Assembly (NCBI RefSeq): GCF_002865645.1
Contig: NW_020194559.1
Span: 1,217,390-1,281,389, forward strand
Reading direction: 5' to 3'
DNA: 64,000 bases
From: Hyaloscypha bicolor E
Lineage: Eukaryota; Ascomycota; Leotiomycetes; Helotiales; Hyaloscyphaceae
Shown here: positions 35,341 through 48,690 of the stretch, one piece after another
How the letters are laid out: every line of letters starts with the position of its first letter
Numbering within the stretch: position 1 is the first letter of the stretch
Position numbers and translations under genes: made by a program
The notes under the pieces: generated by a model
The model's input: the letters and a program-made list of their open reading frames with translations, nothing else
Told to the model about the DNA's origin: nothing
The model's database searches: none

Positions 35341-35669
35341 ATGACCGGAGTGCTCGGCAGCGCCTGAAGAACCACAAGTCCCTTTACCAAGAGCTCGAGC
35401 CATACATCTCAGGATCATGCTCTGGAACCTTGCCAGTACCTAGGGACACTTTCAAGGTAGATATTTTAGCGAAGAGATTATTGGGGAATAATGCTTTTAT
35501 TTCTCTTAAAGCAAGCTTAATCGGATTATTATGTGTTATGCCCCCATCTCAAAACTTTCCAAGGCCCGAAATCTTTTTTGGGGTGAAAATCCTTTGGATA
35601 TTAGTAATAATACCAAAGGCTAGATCGGCTATGCTTACCCTGGCACCGCAAACATATATCTCGCACTAG
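35341..35669 (+). other. Open reading stretch, possible gene remnant
   Basis: A plus-strand frame opens after CTATTAACAG (acceptor-like) and reads TDDRSARQRLKNHKSLYQEL then EPYISGSCSGTLPVPRD, before continuing into lower-quality sequence up to a stop at 35669. The first 40 residues look like real protein, the rest less so. It may be the 3' remnant of a gene cut by the adjacent retroelement. No family recognised. Confidence 0.25.
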
Positions 35670-35689
35670 ATTAGAATTAGTTAAGGTCT

Positions 35690-37620
35690 ACTTAGATTTA
35701 ATAGTATTATATCTCTCATACTAGGGCATTAATCTTTTTTAGATTTATTACTTTTAATAAGTTTTATATAATTAGCTATAGGTTAGGTTCTTTTTTATTT
35801 ATATTTATAATAGCTTTAGGAAATATAATAAAAGAAACTAATAAAAAGTAATTATTTTCTAGTTTAGAAACTATATTAGAAATTATTATATCTAAGTATT
35901 TTTATCTAAATCTGGATATATTTGGGTTATTAGTAATATTAAAATAGTATTTCTTTTTTTTATATTAATAGAATATTATTACTTTTTTATATATCTTATT
36001 ATATTTATAAATAGAAATATTTATAGGCTCAAAATTCATATTCTTAAGAATATAATTTCTGATTAAAATAGATAATTCCCTTATAAATTCTCGGTATTAA
36101 ATAATTTTATCTATTTCTTTTCTCTTTAATAATTTCTTTAATATTTTATTAAATATATTAATATAAAACTTGGAAGAGATTTCTTTATTCTAAGCTTATA
36201 TAATAATTTAATTATAAAAATCGCAGCTAATTTTAAATATTTCCTAGTTATATTCTCGGAATTCCTTTAATAAAGCCTTAAAGAACTTGGTTTTCTAATA
36301 ATTTCCTGAATTATTAATAAAGTATTCTGGTATAACCTTAATTTAATTCTTATAAATAAAAGAAATGTAATAAATAATTCTTTCTTTTTTAGTATTATTT
36401 GAAATATAATAGTTCTTATATATATTTATATATTATTCTAAGAATATAGAAATATTACTTTCCTAAAACTATAATACTTTAGAAGTTCCTATAAATAATA
36501 GATTTAAATCCGGTATTAGTAATTTGTTTTTAGTTATATTAATCTTAATAATTTCTTTTATAATTAATTATAAAGTTTCTATATTTGAGATTTCTACTAA
36601 TAAGGTTTCTAAAGAGCTAATTTTCTAATTTAGAAACCGGGATTTGGAAATATCTAATTAATAATAATAAAATAATAGCTTTTCTAGTTTTATTTCTATT
36701 ATTTATATTCTCTTTTTTATTTTATTAGCTTAATATTTTTACTAAACTAGATATATTTAATAATAAAAATAATAAAAATAATTTTATTAATTTTACTAAC
36801 TTTTCTGAATTCTCTTTTTTATTTTTATTTAATATTTTTTTATTTTTTTTAAAAGTCTTTTTAGATTATTTATATAATTTCTTATTTCCGATTTCTTTTT
36901 AATTTTTATTTCTAGTTTCTGTTTATTATTTTATTTAAAATTAATAATATTTTCTTTTTTTAAATATTTTTTCCGGATTTAAAAATAAGCTTTTTTTTAA
37001 AACTAATACTATTTTTATTATAACTAAAAATAATATATAAATTAATAATATAATTTTATTTCCGAATATTAAAGTTTATTTCTAACTAAGATTTAACTTA
37101 TATTATTTTAGTATAATATTTCTTATTTTATTTCTTTTATTTCTTTTCTTTTTATAATTAGCTTCTATTTTTATTATATTTATATATTATATTAGTAATT
37201 ATATCTTATAACTAACTTATATTTGAGTTATTTAATATATTAGAAATTAATACTTATATATTTTTAATATTTTGGCTTTAGGTTTAAAATATTATAATAG
37301 CTCTTTTTTTCTAAACTTATTAAGCTAATAATTTGCCTTATAGAAATTCCTTAGAACTTTATAAAAATATTACTTTAATTATAAAGTTTTAATTCTTTTT
37401 ATATTACTTATTATAAAATATAAATAATATATAAAATATAAAAGCTTAATTAATTAAATATAGAAAAGAAATTATTATTTAGAATTATAGAAAAACTATC
37501 TTTTTTATATAATTCCTATAAGTTATATATAATTAAAACTTTAAAACTAGTAAAATTAAGCAATTTTAATAAAATATAACTTATTATATTATAATAACTT
37601 AAGCTTTTATTTATTTATAA
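35690..37620 (-). mobile_element. Inverted partial copy of Gypsy C family (LTR plus gag)
   Basis: On the minus strand, 37400-37620 matches the Gypsy C LTR (AGTTTTTCTAT, TTTAATTAATTAAGCTTTT). It is followed leftward by the same gag region as 15.0-16.4 kb, for example TTAATACCGAGAATTTATAA and CTTATTAAAGGAATTCCGAG equivalents near 36095 and 36265. The copy stops at the island border near 35690, so pol and the second LTR are absent. It is independently RIP-mutated. Confidence 0.75.
37400..37620 (-). repeat. LTR of the inverted Gypsy C-family copy, without the palindrome
   Basis: Where other LTRs of the family carry the 36-bp palindrome, this one has only ATTATATATAAC (complement near 37521-37533) followed by the common TTATAGG/TTGCGG sequence. 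Confidence 0.65.
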
Positions 37621-40600
37621 AATATAAAGAAATTAATATTACTAGTATTATAATAAATTAGCCTAGAGATATTTATTTAAATTATTTCTAGATTAGAACT
37701 TTATTTAGATATATAAAGTATTAAAAAATAATCTTTTAAAAACTTATTTTATAATATTAAAAGTTTTTTATTATATTTATTTCGAGAATTATTTATATAA
37801 TAATTCTTTTATTAAGTTATTAATTAATTATACGAGATTATAAACTAGAATATATTCTTTATTTCTTTTAGCTTAAGATCTTAATTTATAGCTTTAAAGG
37901 CTCTAGTAATTTATTTTTTAATAGCTTCTAATTTAGGTAATATTTTAATAAATTAGAAAATTAATAATAAAAATAAAAATAAAAATTATATATTATTTTC
38001 TTTTATCTAATAAATATACTAAATAAAAACTAAATAAGTCTAGCTAAATAAGTATTTAAATAAATAAAGATTTAATAATAACTAGATTAGATTTTATAAA
38101 GAAACTAATTTTATTAGGCTTTATTATTTTTATATTATTATTATTACTTTCTTTTTTATTATTATATTTTATATTTTTACTAGATTTATATACTAATATA
38201 AAAGCTTTAGAAATAAAAAATATATTTTTATTAGTTCTATTACTATTATTATAACTATATTCGAATATTTCCTAATTATTTTTTTTATTTTGAATTATAA
38301 GATTTATTAGAGAAATTATTAAGATTTATATTAAAAAATAAAAATATAATAAATCTAATAATAATTTTAATTACAAATTTACTAATATAAGCTTTTTTTA
38401 TTATATTAAAAAAACTAGTTTAAAATTACTTTTATAATAATTAGCTCTTTTAATATATATATAAAAAGGCTTATATTAATATTTATAGCTCTTTTAAAAG
38501 CCCTAAATTCGAATATTAAAATTTAGATAAATAAAATACTATTTTATTAGCTTTTATAATAATTAAATTCCTGAAAAAAAATATTTAGAACTATTTAATT
38601 ATTAATTAATAAATTATATAAATTATAATATAATTTTATATTTAATTTATAAAATATCGAATTCTTTTATAATAAAATTATTACTTTTTATTAAGGTTCT
38701 CGAATATATAAATATATAATTTTAAATTTTCTTATAAATTTCGGCTAATTTATTAATAAATTCTAGTTATTTATTACTATATATAAAAGCAAATAATAAC
38801 CTAATTTCGAAATTCTTTTTATTAATTAATAATATTATTTTCAGAATTCTCTAAACTATTATTTCTCCGGAAATTATTAATATAAATTTAGTTATAATTT
38901 CGAAATTTATAATAATTATTTTAAGTCTCGTAATTATAATAATTATATTTTAAAGTTATATTTTATTTATAAGAAACCCGAATTTTATTTATAGAAATAT
39001 ATATTAAAAAATAAGAAACTAAAAAAACTTAATTTAGAAATAGAAATATTTATTAGTTTAAATTTCGAAATATTTATAATTTTAATAAATGTTTTAATAA
39101 TACTTATATATAATATATTATTAAAGCTAAAAATAAAGAAAATAATAAGAATAATAAGAATAAATTAATAAATAATACTTTTAAGGCTTTATTAATAAAA
39201 ATAAATAAAGAAAAGAAATATTATTTAGATTTTTATTTTATTTTAATTAAAAGCTTTTTAGCTATTTCTATTACTTTTATTTTACTAATAATTATAATTT
39301 ATATTTTTATAAATAATCTTATATTTCTTTTTTTATATATTAAATAATAAATAAAAACTATATTTTAGAGTTTATTAAATCTTTAATAGAAAATATTTAG
39401 ACTTATATAATTAATAATATATTAAAATATAATATTTACTACTTTTATAAAATTATAATTAATACTAGAATTTTTAGATATTTAATTACTAATTCTAACT
39501 AATTTTAAGTTCTATAATAAACTTAATAAAATTATTAAAGATTAAATTAATATCGGGTTTAATATCGGGTTTATATTTTTTTATTAGATCTATAATAATA
39601 AATATACTAATTAGATAAATATAATTCTATATTATATTTTTAAAAACTTTATTTTTATTTAGTTTAGCTAATATAAATAAACTAAGAATTTATTTTAATA
39701 TTTTTATTAGAAATTATATATTAATAATATAATATTTCAAATATTTTTTTTTCTTTTAAAATACTATATTATAAGACTTATTTTTGAAATATTTATTTAT
39801 AATTCTTGCTTTCTTATAAAAATTAAATTATAATATTTATATTATTAATTTAGTTATTTATTTATTAGTAAATTCCGGAATATTCTAAAATAAATAGGCT
39901 ATAATATTAATATAAAAGCCCTTAAATATTTTATAAAATATTATAAATAATACTAGAAATATAGTTAATTATTTAAATAATTTAAGTTTAATTTAAAAAA
40001 TAATATTAGTTTTAATTATTTTATTATTATTAATATTTTTTATATATCTAATAAGCTTATATTTTATATTATTAATAAAGCTATTTAATATTAAGCTAAT
40101 TAATAGCTTTAAAATATTAATATAATATATATTTAAAATATATTTAAGTAATATTAAATTAATAATTATTTAAACTTTTCTAATTAGATTATAATAAATA
40201 TTAGAAAGTAGTATACTATTAAAAAGTTTATTTAGCTTATAAATACTATAGAAATTAAAGTTAAAATTATTTTTATAAAAGCTTATTATTATAAGACCGG
40301 GTCTTTTTATTTAGAAAACAAGATAAAATAGCTTTATTTTAATAATTCTAAACTAAGAAAAAAAGCTTATAAATATAAGAGCTTTAATATTCTAAATACT
40401 AGCTAGCTATATATATTATTATAATTATATAATACTAAATTTACTAGTAAAATAATAGAATATAATACTTATAACTTTATTAAAATTATAAAATATTATT
40501 ATAGCCTAATCTAGTATATTTATTTTATTATTATAATTAAAATTAATAAAAATACTATATTTTAAATAACTTTTAAGGCTATTAATAACTTTATAAAACC

Positions 40601-42359
40601 TAATAGTATTATTTTAATTATTTTAATTTATAATATTTTATTTTAAATAACTAAATATAATACTTTATTATTTATTATATTATAGTAATTAATAATAATT
40701 AAAAAAATAATAATAGAAATTCAGAAGCTTTAAACTAAATATTAAATTATAGATATTTTAAATACTTGAAATAGTTCTAATATTACTAATATTTATAAAC
40801 TATTTCTAAATTCGAATATTTTTATTAAATATAAAAGAAATAATAATTAATCTAATAATTAAACTAAATTATATAAGCTAATAGCTATTAATAAAAAAAA
40901 CTATATATTAGTTCTATTATATAATAATATTACCTTTTATATAAAAGATATTAAGGTTATTACTAATAGTCCCGAATCTAAAACTATTTCTAAATTTTAT
41001 AATAAAATTAAATATAATATAAATATAATTCTTTTTATTATTTCTATTATTTTATTAAAATATAATAAAAAATATTTTTATAAAAACTTAAATATTATAG
41101 TATTTTTATAAAATAATAACTTATATAAGAACTTTTATTAAGTTAAATTTACTAATTTTTTAAAAAAAAATATATTTAAGATTATTTTTAGATTTTAAAT
41201 ATTAAAAAAAGTATATATTTTCAATTTTTAGTTTATTAATAAAATTAAAAATAAGAATATAAAAGAAAAATATAAGAAATTAAAACTAGTTATTTAAACT
41301 TATAATAATAATAAAAAATATATAATATTAATATAATTATTTATTATTTAATATATTAACTAAAGAATTATTCTTATTATTATTATTATAATAATAAATA
41401 TTATAAAATTATATTTATATACTATCTTATAAGTTTATATTTAATTATAATTTTTATATTAATTTATTTTATAAGCTTATTAAAAAATTAAATCTGAAAA
41501 ATAATTCTATTTTAAAGATTATAAAACTATTAGTTTAAGATTTATTATTTCTATTATATTAATAAGCTTTTTATAAAATTATTAATTTATAATTCTTGTT
41601 TTTTTTATAATAACTAACTTTTTAGAATTATTAATATTTAAACTAATAATATTCTATTTATTAAAACTAATAATTTTATAAAAATAAAATAATTAAAGTT
41701 CTAAAAAAATAAGTTTTTAATTAAAAAATATAAATATTTTATTTTTAATTATAATCTTAAATTTAATAAAAGCATTATTTATTAAAATCTCTTTATTAAT
41801 AACTAATATATTATTTAATATATTAAAAATATATATATTATATTAGTTTATTAACTAGAAGCTTTATATAATTTATTAATTATTATTTTAATTATTAAAT
41901 TTTTAAAAACTAATCTAAAAATATTTAATAAATATATTTAATAATAAATAAAGAATATTATTAGAAAATTAGAATTTATAAAAATAATAAAGAAATTCTT
42001 ATATTTAATTATTTTAATAAATAATAGAAATCTTTTTTTTCTAATTTAATTATATTTTAGTTTTAGTAAATAAAACTAGATATATTAATATTATTTACTA
42101 GTTCTTTATTAAATATAAAAGAGTTATTAAAAGTATTCTAGCTTCGGAATTCTATAATATAATTTAGAGCTTTAATATAAGTATTTTAGTAAAATTTATA
42201 AATAATAAATTAAAAAAAAAATCAAATTCTATTAATTCTATAATAAAATTAAGGCTAAGAAATATTTTTAAGTATTTAATTAATATAAATATAATATAAT
42301 TAAATATAAATAAAATAAAAAATAAATATATTAAATAAGAGAATATTATTAAAAAAAAG
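37621..42359 (+). mobile_element. Copia-type retrotransposon relic
   Basis: Extremely AT-rich, with many stretches nearly devoid of G and C. The Copia reverse-transcriptase end is recognisable at about 41570-41790: YNSCFFYNN then INIQTNNILFI corresponds to the Y-D-x-C-L-x ... Q-T-D-D-x-L-F catalytic block, followed by QKNKFLIKKYKYF and LKFNKS (the L-K-F-N-G block). Upstream polyprotein can be followed only in pieces. LTRs could not be assigned. This is the most deeply mutated block in the window. Confidence 0.6.
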
Positions 42360-42450
42360 GTTATATATAAAAAACTATAGCTTTTAGTATATAACTAAAA
42401 TCTTAAAAGTAATATAAATATATAAAATATTTAAGAAATATAATATTAGA
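42360..42450 (-). repeat. Inverted LTR fragment beginning at a 36-bp palindrome (copy 6)
   Basis: 42360-42395 reads GTTATATATAAAAAACTA then TAGCTTTTAGTATATAAC, the palindrome with a mutated core. To its right, ACTAAAATCTTAAAAGTA resembles the reversed first part of the Gypsy C LTR; to its left the LTR similarity is lost or very weak. Confidence 0.55.
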
Positions 42451-42879
42451 CTAAATTAGAAAAAGTATTATTTTTTATATTTTTTTTAAAAAAGTTCTAA
42501 TATTAATATAATTATTATAGTTATTATAATATAGTACTAGTAAAAGTTAGACTAAAGCTAGCTAGATACCTAATATCTAAATGAGATATCTAATATCTGA
42601 ATATAGTATTTATAATTACCTAATAGTTATATATAATCCCGTATTTAAGCTAGTATATAGGCCCGTATATAGCTTGTAATTATTTAGATCCGAGGCTTCT
42701 TTGAGATTCTTTTCTTTCTTTAGCTTTAAATTATCGAAATAGAAATAGTCTAATTATATCTTTTAGGCTCTAGATTTTATACTTATAATATAATTTAAAG
42801 CTTACTTACTTCTTAATTCTATAAAAGATTTAAATAATATTTACCCGATTAGTTTTTAATAAATATAGATATAATATAT

Positions 42880-44270
42880 TATAGCTATTCCCGTATTAGT
42901 TAACTAATATTAGAATAAAAGAAAGCCCTAGAATAACTAGGTAAAAAAGCCCTAGACCGGTTAGATAAGTAAATAGGCTAGTAACCTTATTACTAAATAA
43001 AGACCTATAAGAAAACAAGTTCTAGAATAATTAGGTAAATTAGAAAAAGCTATAGTATAAAATACTACTAGTATATTACTAGAAAATAAATCAGAGCCTC
43101 TTATTAAGTTTCCTAAAAAATCCAAATATTTTATTAATATTTATAATAAAAGAGATATTTTCTTTTAGAAAGCCAAAAAAGAAAAGGGACTTATCCTATT
43201 AAAAACAGACTTCTAAAAGTTATTTCGAAGCCTAGAGGCTCTATATAAGGAAATTATTAAGCTAATTCTAAAAATATATAATATTCTTATTTATAATAAG
43301 AATTATTATAATTAGCTAAAAGAAATTAAATAAGTCCTATAAAAGAATAAAGCTATTATTAAAAAGCTTATTATATAGCTTATAGGAATAACTAGTTCCT
43401 CTATTCTAGAAAGTAAATATTTAGTTAAACTTCCTAATTCTTTTATTTTTAAAAATATAATTAAAAATAATATTACTTTTAATAATTAGTTAATTTAGAT
43501 TAAGAATAAGCTCTATAATAATTCTAATATTTACTAGATAAAGAACCTTAAGATTATTTATATTTCCGGTTATATAAATAACTATATTCTTATACTAATC
43601 TCTTTTTACCTAAACTAGGATAGTTAATATATATATATATAATTATTAGGAAACTATATACTTATCTAGAAAAGCTATATAATAACCCGAATAAGGAATA
43701 TAATACTCGATAAGCCTTTAAGAAGCTATTTATAAAGAAGAGCTAGACCTTTTAAAAATTTTATATCTTATTTATAAAATATATAATAAATAGAAATATT
43801 AATCTATAAGATCTTAAAAATAATCTAAATAATAAGTTTATTTAGAAACTTTAAGAAACTATAGCTATATACTATAATAACCCGGCTATTTATATTATAG
43901 AGTTTATATAATACTATATTATAAATAACTAGTAAATCCGAGCTTATTATAAAAAGAAAAACCAGATATTAAAAAAAGCTAATAAAGATATAAATAAGCC
44001 AAGCTTAAGAAGTATTCTTTATATAAAGCCTGCTTTTAAAACCCTAGTAATAAATAAGCCTATTATCCTAAAGCCCGGATCCTTAGATCTCAAGTACTAT
44101 AATTATAATAAATTTAGTTATATGTCTAGAAACTATCTAGAATCTAAAATAGAATATATAAAGCAAGTTTTAGTAGCTAAGCTAGTAATACTTATTATAA
44201 ATAAATTATCCAAAAATATAAAATAGAGAAACGAGAACTTCTAAAGAAAATCTTCTTTTTAGGGCCATAT
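42880..44270 (+). pseudogene. Gypsy B gag relic with mutated zinc knuckle
   Basis: Reading TAG/TAA as glutamine gives a gag-like frame. Near 44095-44140 it encodes YYNYNKFSYMSRNYLESK, a CCHC zinc knuckle (C-x2-C-x4-H-x4-C) in which the cysteines have become tyrosines and the histidine is lost, as expected from TGT to TAT and CAT to TAT changes. Confidence 0.65.
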
Positions 44271-44369
44271 TATATAAATATAATAGAAATTAATTTAAAC
44301 TAGTTACTAGAAAATGAAATATTTATATTTCCTTATATAATTAGTAATAATAGATTAAATATTAAGACT

Positions 44370-47300
44370 TCTTCTCTTATTAATACCGGAATAAATAAAT
44401 ATATTTTTATTAATTTCAAGTTTATAAAAATAATTAAATGATTTCTAAATATTAAGCTTATTTAATTAGTATTACCCTATAATATAAAAGGATTTAATAA
44501 TAAATAGACTATATTTATTACTTACTATATTAAGCTTACGTTTTTAATTAATAAATAGAAAATTCTAATACCTATACTAGTTATAGAATTAGGTAAATAT
44601 AATATAATTTTAGGATAATAATAATTTATAAATACTAGTATCCTAATTAATTATAAGAATAGAAGATTAATCTAGTTAAATAATTAGCCTAGAAAAAAGA
44701 GTTAAAATAAGGTCCTAATTACTATATATAAGAACTTGGAATCTAGAAAAAGTAACTAGTATTAAAAAGATATAGATAAAAGAAATAAAGCTATAATTAT
44801 AAATAAGTTCTAGAAACCTTAGCTTATAAAAAGAAAACCCCTTTAGTCTTTTCTCAAGCTAGGCTTAGAAAGCTATATATAGTAAAAGAATTAAGCTTAA
44901 TATTATAAAGAAATATAAATAGCCTTAAGAAATATAGAAATTTCTCTCAAGCCAGAAATAAGAATATTAAAATCATACTATCTAAAAAAAAGCCATAAGA
45001 GCTAGTTAAGGCCTATAATTAATATTATAGGTATTTTACTAGCTATTTTTTAGATAAACTTATGAAAAAAGAAAAACTTTTTCTTTATATTAATATTTTT
45101 TGAGATTAATAAAGAACTAGAATTATAATAAGAAAATAAGTTTATTCCGGGCAAGTAATAACCAGAAGAAATAAAACTATAGTAGCTAGTAAGAATCTTA
45201 CTAGAGAAGTTTAAGGATTTTATAAATGTTTTTTTAAAAAAAGTATTAAATATTTTATTCTTATATTAATTATATAATTATAAAATTCAAATTAATAATC
45301 CTAAAGGCCCAAAGAACCTAGAATATTTCCTATTTTATTAATAGTCGACTTATAAGCTATAAAAGATCAAGTATTTCTTTAAAGAGAATCTCTAATAGGG
45401 CTTTATTAAGCCAAGCTAGTTTCCTTTTATATCCCTAATTCTTTTTATAAAAAAGGCTAATAAAGCTCTCTAATTTTATATTAATTACTATAAGCTAAAT
45501 AACTTAATATAAAAAAATTATTATTTTCTTTCTTTTATTTATAAAACTCTTATATAGCTAGCTTAAGCCAAAATCTATATAAAGCTAGATATTTAATAAA
45601 TATTTTATTAGATTTAAATAGATCTAGAATTAGAAGAACTTATTATATTTCATATAAGATATAGGGCTTATAAGTATAAAGTTCTTTAAAAAGGCCTAAC
45701 TAATAGCCCTATTATATATTAAAAATATATAAATAATATTTTCTTTAATTACTTTAATATCTTTTATATAGCTTATTTAGATAATATCCTAATTTATTTA
45801 AATAATTCCCTAGAATATAAAAACTATATATAAAAGGTTCTTTAATAATTATAAGATATTAGCCTCTAAAGAAATATTAAGAAATTAGAGTTTAAGATTA
45901 TTTATATAAAATATCTAGACTTTATTATCTTTACTAGAAATATTAAAGTAAATTCAGATAAAATAGTAATTATTAAGAACTAGTAATTACTAAAAATAAT
46001 TAAAGAAATATAAGGCTTTCTGAATTTTTATAACTTTTATTAGTATTTTATTATAAAATATAGCTATATAATAAAGCTTCTAATAGCCCTAATATATAAG
46101 AAAGTTCTATTTAAGTAAATAGATTAGTATTAAAAAGGTTTTACTAAGCTAAAGCAAGCTATACTTTTAGTACTAATTCTATATTATTATAACTCGAACC
46201 TTCTTATTATAATTAAAATAGATATATTAAATAGAATTATAGCTAGTATTTTCTTATAATAAGATCCCTAGATAAAACTCTAGTATCCGGTAGTATTCTT
46301 TTCTAAAACTATATAATTAATAAAACTAAACTATAATATCTATAATAAAGAAATATTTACTATTATTCTTTTTTTAACTAAATAGTAAGTAAAGCTAAAA
46401 GGCCTATAAAAAGTACTCTTTATAATTTATTTAGACTACTAAACTCTCGAATACTTTATAACTATAAAGAAGCTCTTAGTAAAATAAGCTTACTAGGTAA
46501 AATATTTTTCTTATTACTATTTTAAGCTTATATATTAGATAAGTAAATCAAATAAATAAGCAAATACTCTAAATAGGAAATATAAGAATATAATTACCTA
46601 GAATAAGGTAATAGTAGCCTATTAAACCCAAATTCTCCTCTTATAATAAAAGATTAATAATAATATTATATGGGATCTCTAATTAGCCCTAATTAAAACC
46701 TTAGTAAACCTAGCTTAGAAAGAAATCTAGTATAATAGTATTTAGCTAGTAAATAAGCTATTAAGTAAGAATTAAAAATTACTAGAACTAGAAAAGCTAT
46801 AGGATAAGACAAGAAATAAAAAAGAAAATATCTAAATATTATAAAATAGCCTCCTTTTATAATATAGTAAACTATTTATATCTAATAATATAATAATACC
46901 CGAAATACCTTTATATATTATTCTTATTTAGAAAATATATATATAGCCCCTAATAGGATACCTAGAATAAGCCAAGCTTTAATAGTTTCTTTAGGTCTAT
47001 TATTACTAGCTAGATTAAAATATAAATATTAATTAATATAGAAATAATTATTATATTTACTAATAATTTCATATTTCTAGAAATAAGAAGCTAGAACTCT
47101 TATATTTATTACTAATCTCTAATTATTTCTAGTAATATATATTAGTAGATTTCAAAAAGTATTTAGAAAATAAAAATAAATATAATATAATAATAATTTT
47201 TATTAATTACCTAGGCAAATATCCTATTATAATTTCTGTCTAAAATATAGTAATAGCTAAAGAATTAGTATTTCTATTCTTTATTTATATAGTTTACTAA

Positions 47301-47390
47301 ATTAGTATTTCGGAAACTATAATATCTAATTAAAACCCCTAGTTTATATCGGATTTCTAGAATGAGTTCTATAAGTATATTAATATAAAG
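44370..47390 (+). pseudogene. Gypsy B pol relic (PR, RT, RNase H, partial integrase)
   Basis: Protease: INTGINKYIFINFKF near 44380 (mutated D-T-G-A) and ELGKYNIILG near 44590. RT: IYIKLDI near 45570, then YKYKVL, GLTNSPIIYQKYINNI and AYLDNILIYL near 45771 (mutated Y-x-D-D), YLDFIIFTRNIKVN near 45920. RNase H from about 46190 to 46560. Integrase: IVIAKELVFLFFIYIV near 47240, SETIISN and FISDF near 47345. The frame is lost at 47390, just after the conserved SDF-x-N-E-F-x-K block, because unrelated sequence starts there. Stops are TAA/TAG. Confidence 0.75.
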
Positions 47391-47469
47391 TCAAATGCCT
47401 GAAAAGCGGGCACGTAAGCAAGGCGGTTTTGAAAAACACACGTTAGCGAGAAGCTCTCTTACCAAAATC

Positions 47470-48015
47470 ATATAGTTAATAACTTGATATTAAATAACGG
47501 GCAAATAGCTATAAGTTAGGTACCGAAATAATCACGTATTACCAGGTTTTTAAAAGATTATAGCTATATGTTACATATTAGTTATATAGTAGATTAATCG
47601 CGATTTTATAGTAAGAGTATACGTATTAAGAGCCAAAAAAGCATAATATACGTAATATTAGTAATAACTCGATAAATAATAGGCAAATAGCTATAAGTTA
47701 GGTACCGAAATAATTATATATTACCAGGTTTTTAAAAGGTTATAGCTATATATTACGTATTAGTTATATAGCAGATTAATTACGATTTTATAGCAAGAAT
47801 ATATATATTAAGAGCCGAAAAAGCATAATACACGTGATATTAGTAATAACTTAATAAATAATAGGTAAATAGTTATAAGTTAGGTACCGAAATAATTATA
47901 TATTACCAGGTTTTTAAAAAGTTATAGTTATATATTATGTATTAGTTATATAGCAGATTAATTACGATTTTATAATAAGAGTATATGTATTAAGAGCCAA
48001 AAAAGCATAATATAC
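47470..48015. repeat. Three tandem 182-bp subrepeats (unit 1)
   Basis: ATAAGTTAGGTACCGAAATA recurs at 47511, 47693 and 47875, exactly 182 bp apart. Each repeat also contains TTACCAGGTTTTTAAAA and AAGAGCCAAAAAAGCATAAT. Confidence 0.9.
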
Positions 48016-48610
48016 ATAATATATATATCTTAATAAAACTAATATTATATTATTAATAATTTTCTTTATATTAGTTTAAGGCCCTAAAAGGCTATAAATT
48101 AAGTACTAAATTAATTATATATATTATAATAAAAAGTATATATTTTAGGATTTAATATATTATAATATATGTAATAAATTTATTACCGAGAGTTTAGAAC
48201 TCGCTTAGAGATTAAGGCTAGAGGCATTTCCTGAATCTAAATTCCTTTTACTCTTAGTATAATTAATAATAATTTTTTTAGATATTATTCCTAAATAAGC
48301 TAATTCTTTAATAGCCTTTTATTCCCGAATCCTTAGTAAATTATTACCGGATTTTAATCTTTTATTTCTAAATCTAATTCTCTAAGAATGCCTTACCTAA
48401 AGAAAAGCAAAAAAGAAAAGAAAGAAATAAGGCATAAAAGTAATATAACTAGATAAGTATACTAGCGGGAAAAGTATTAATAAGTTCTAGATCCTAATTT
48501 AATAGGTTATTATTTACTTACTTATATTTCCTTAAGCTCCTTCTATTTACTATAGATTTAATAACTAATATATGCCTTTTCCTAGCTTCTTTAAATACTA
48601 TTTAGTAATC

Positions 48611-48690
48611 TTCTCCTTAATAACCTCCTCCTTAATAACCTCCTCCTTAATAACCTCCTCCTTAATAACCTCCTCCTTAATAATCTCTTC
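48611..48690. repeat. 15-bp minisatellite, about five copies
   Basis: CTCCTCCTTAATAAC repeated about five times. In unit 2 (about 51350-51420) the same array is degenerate. The 60-aa frame across it (48572-48754, LITSS repeats) simply reflects this array. Confidence 0.9.

Larger units (their letters stand above)
42540..47390 (+). mobile_element. Gypsy B: truncated LTR retrotransposon
   Basis: A plus-strand element with gag (about 42.9-44.3 kb), protease, RT, RNase H and the start of integrase, all RIP-mutated but in the correct order. The sequence at about 42540-42790 may be its 5' LTR (no second copy to confirm). The element breaks at 47390 inside the integrase core. Confidence 0.7.

Noticed and set aside
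47470..48015. 182-bp repeats as a CRISPR-like array
   Set aside because: Full-length tandem copies without alternating spacers in a eukaryotic genome.
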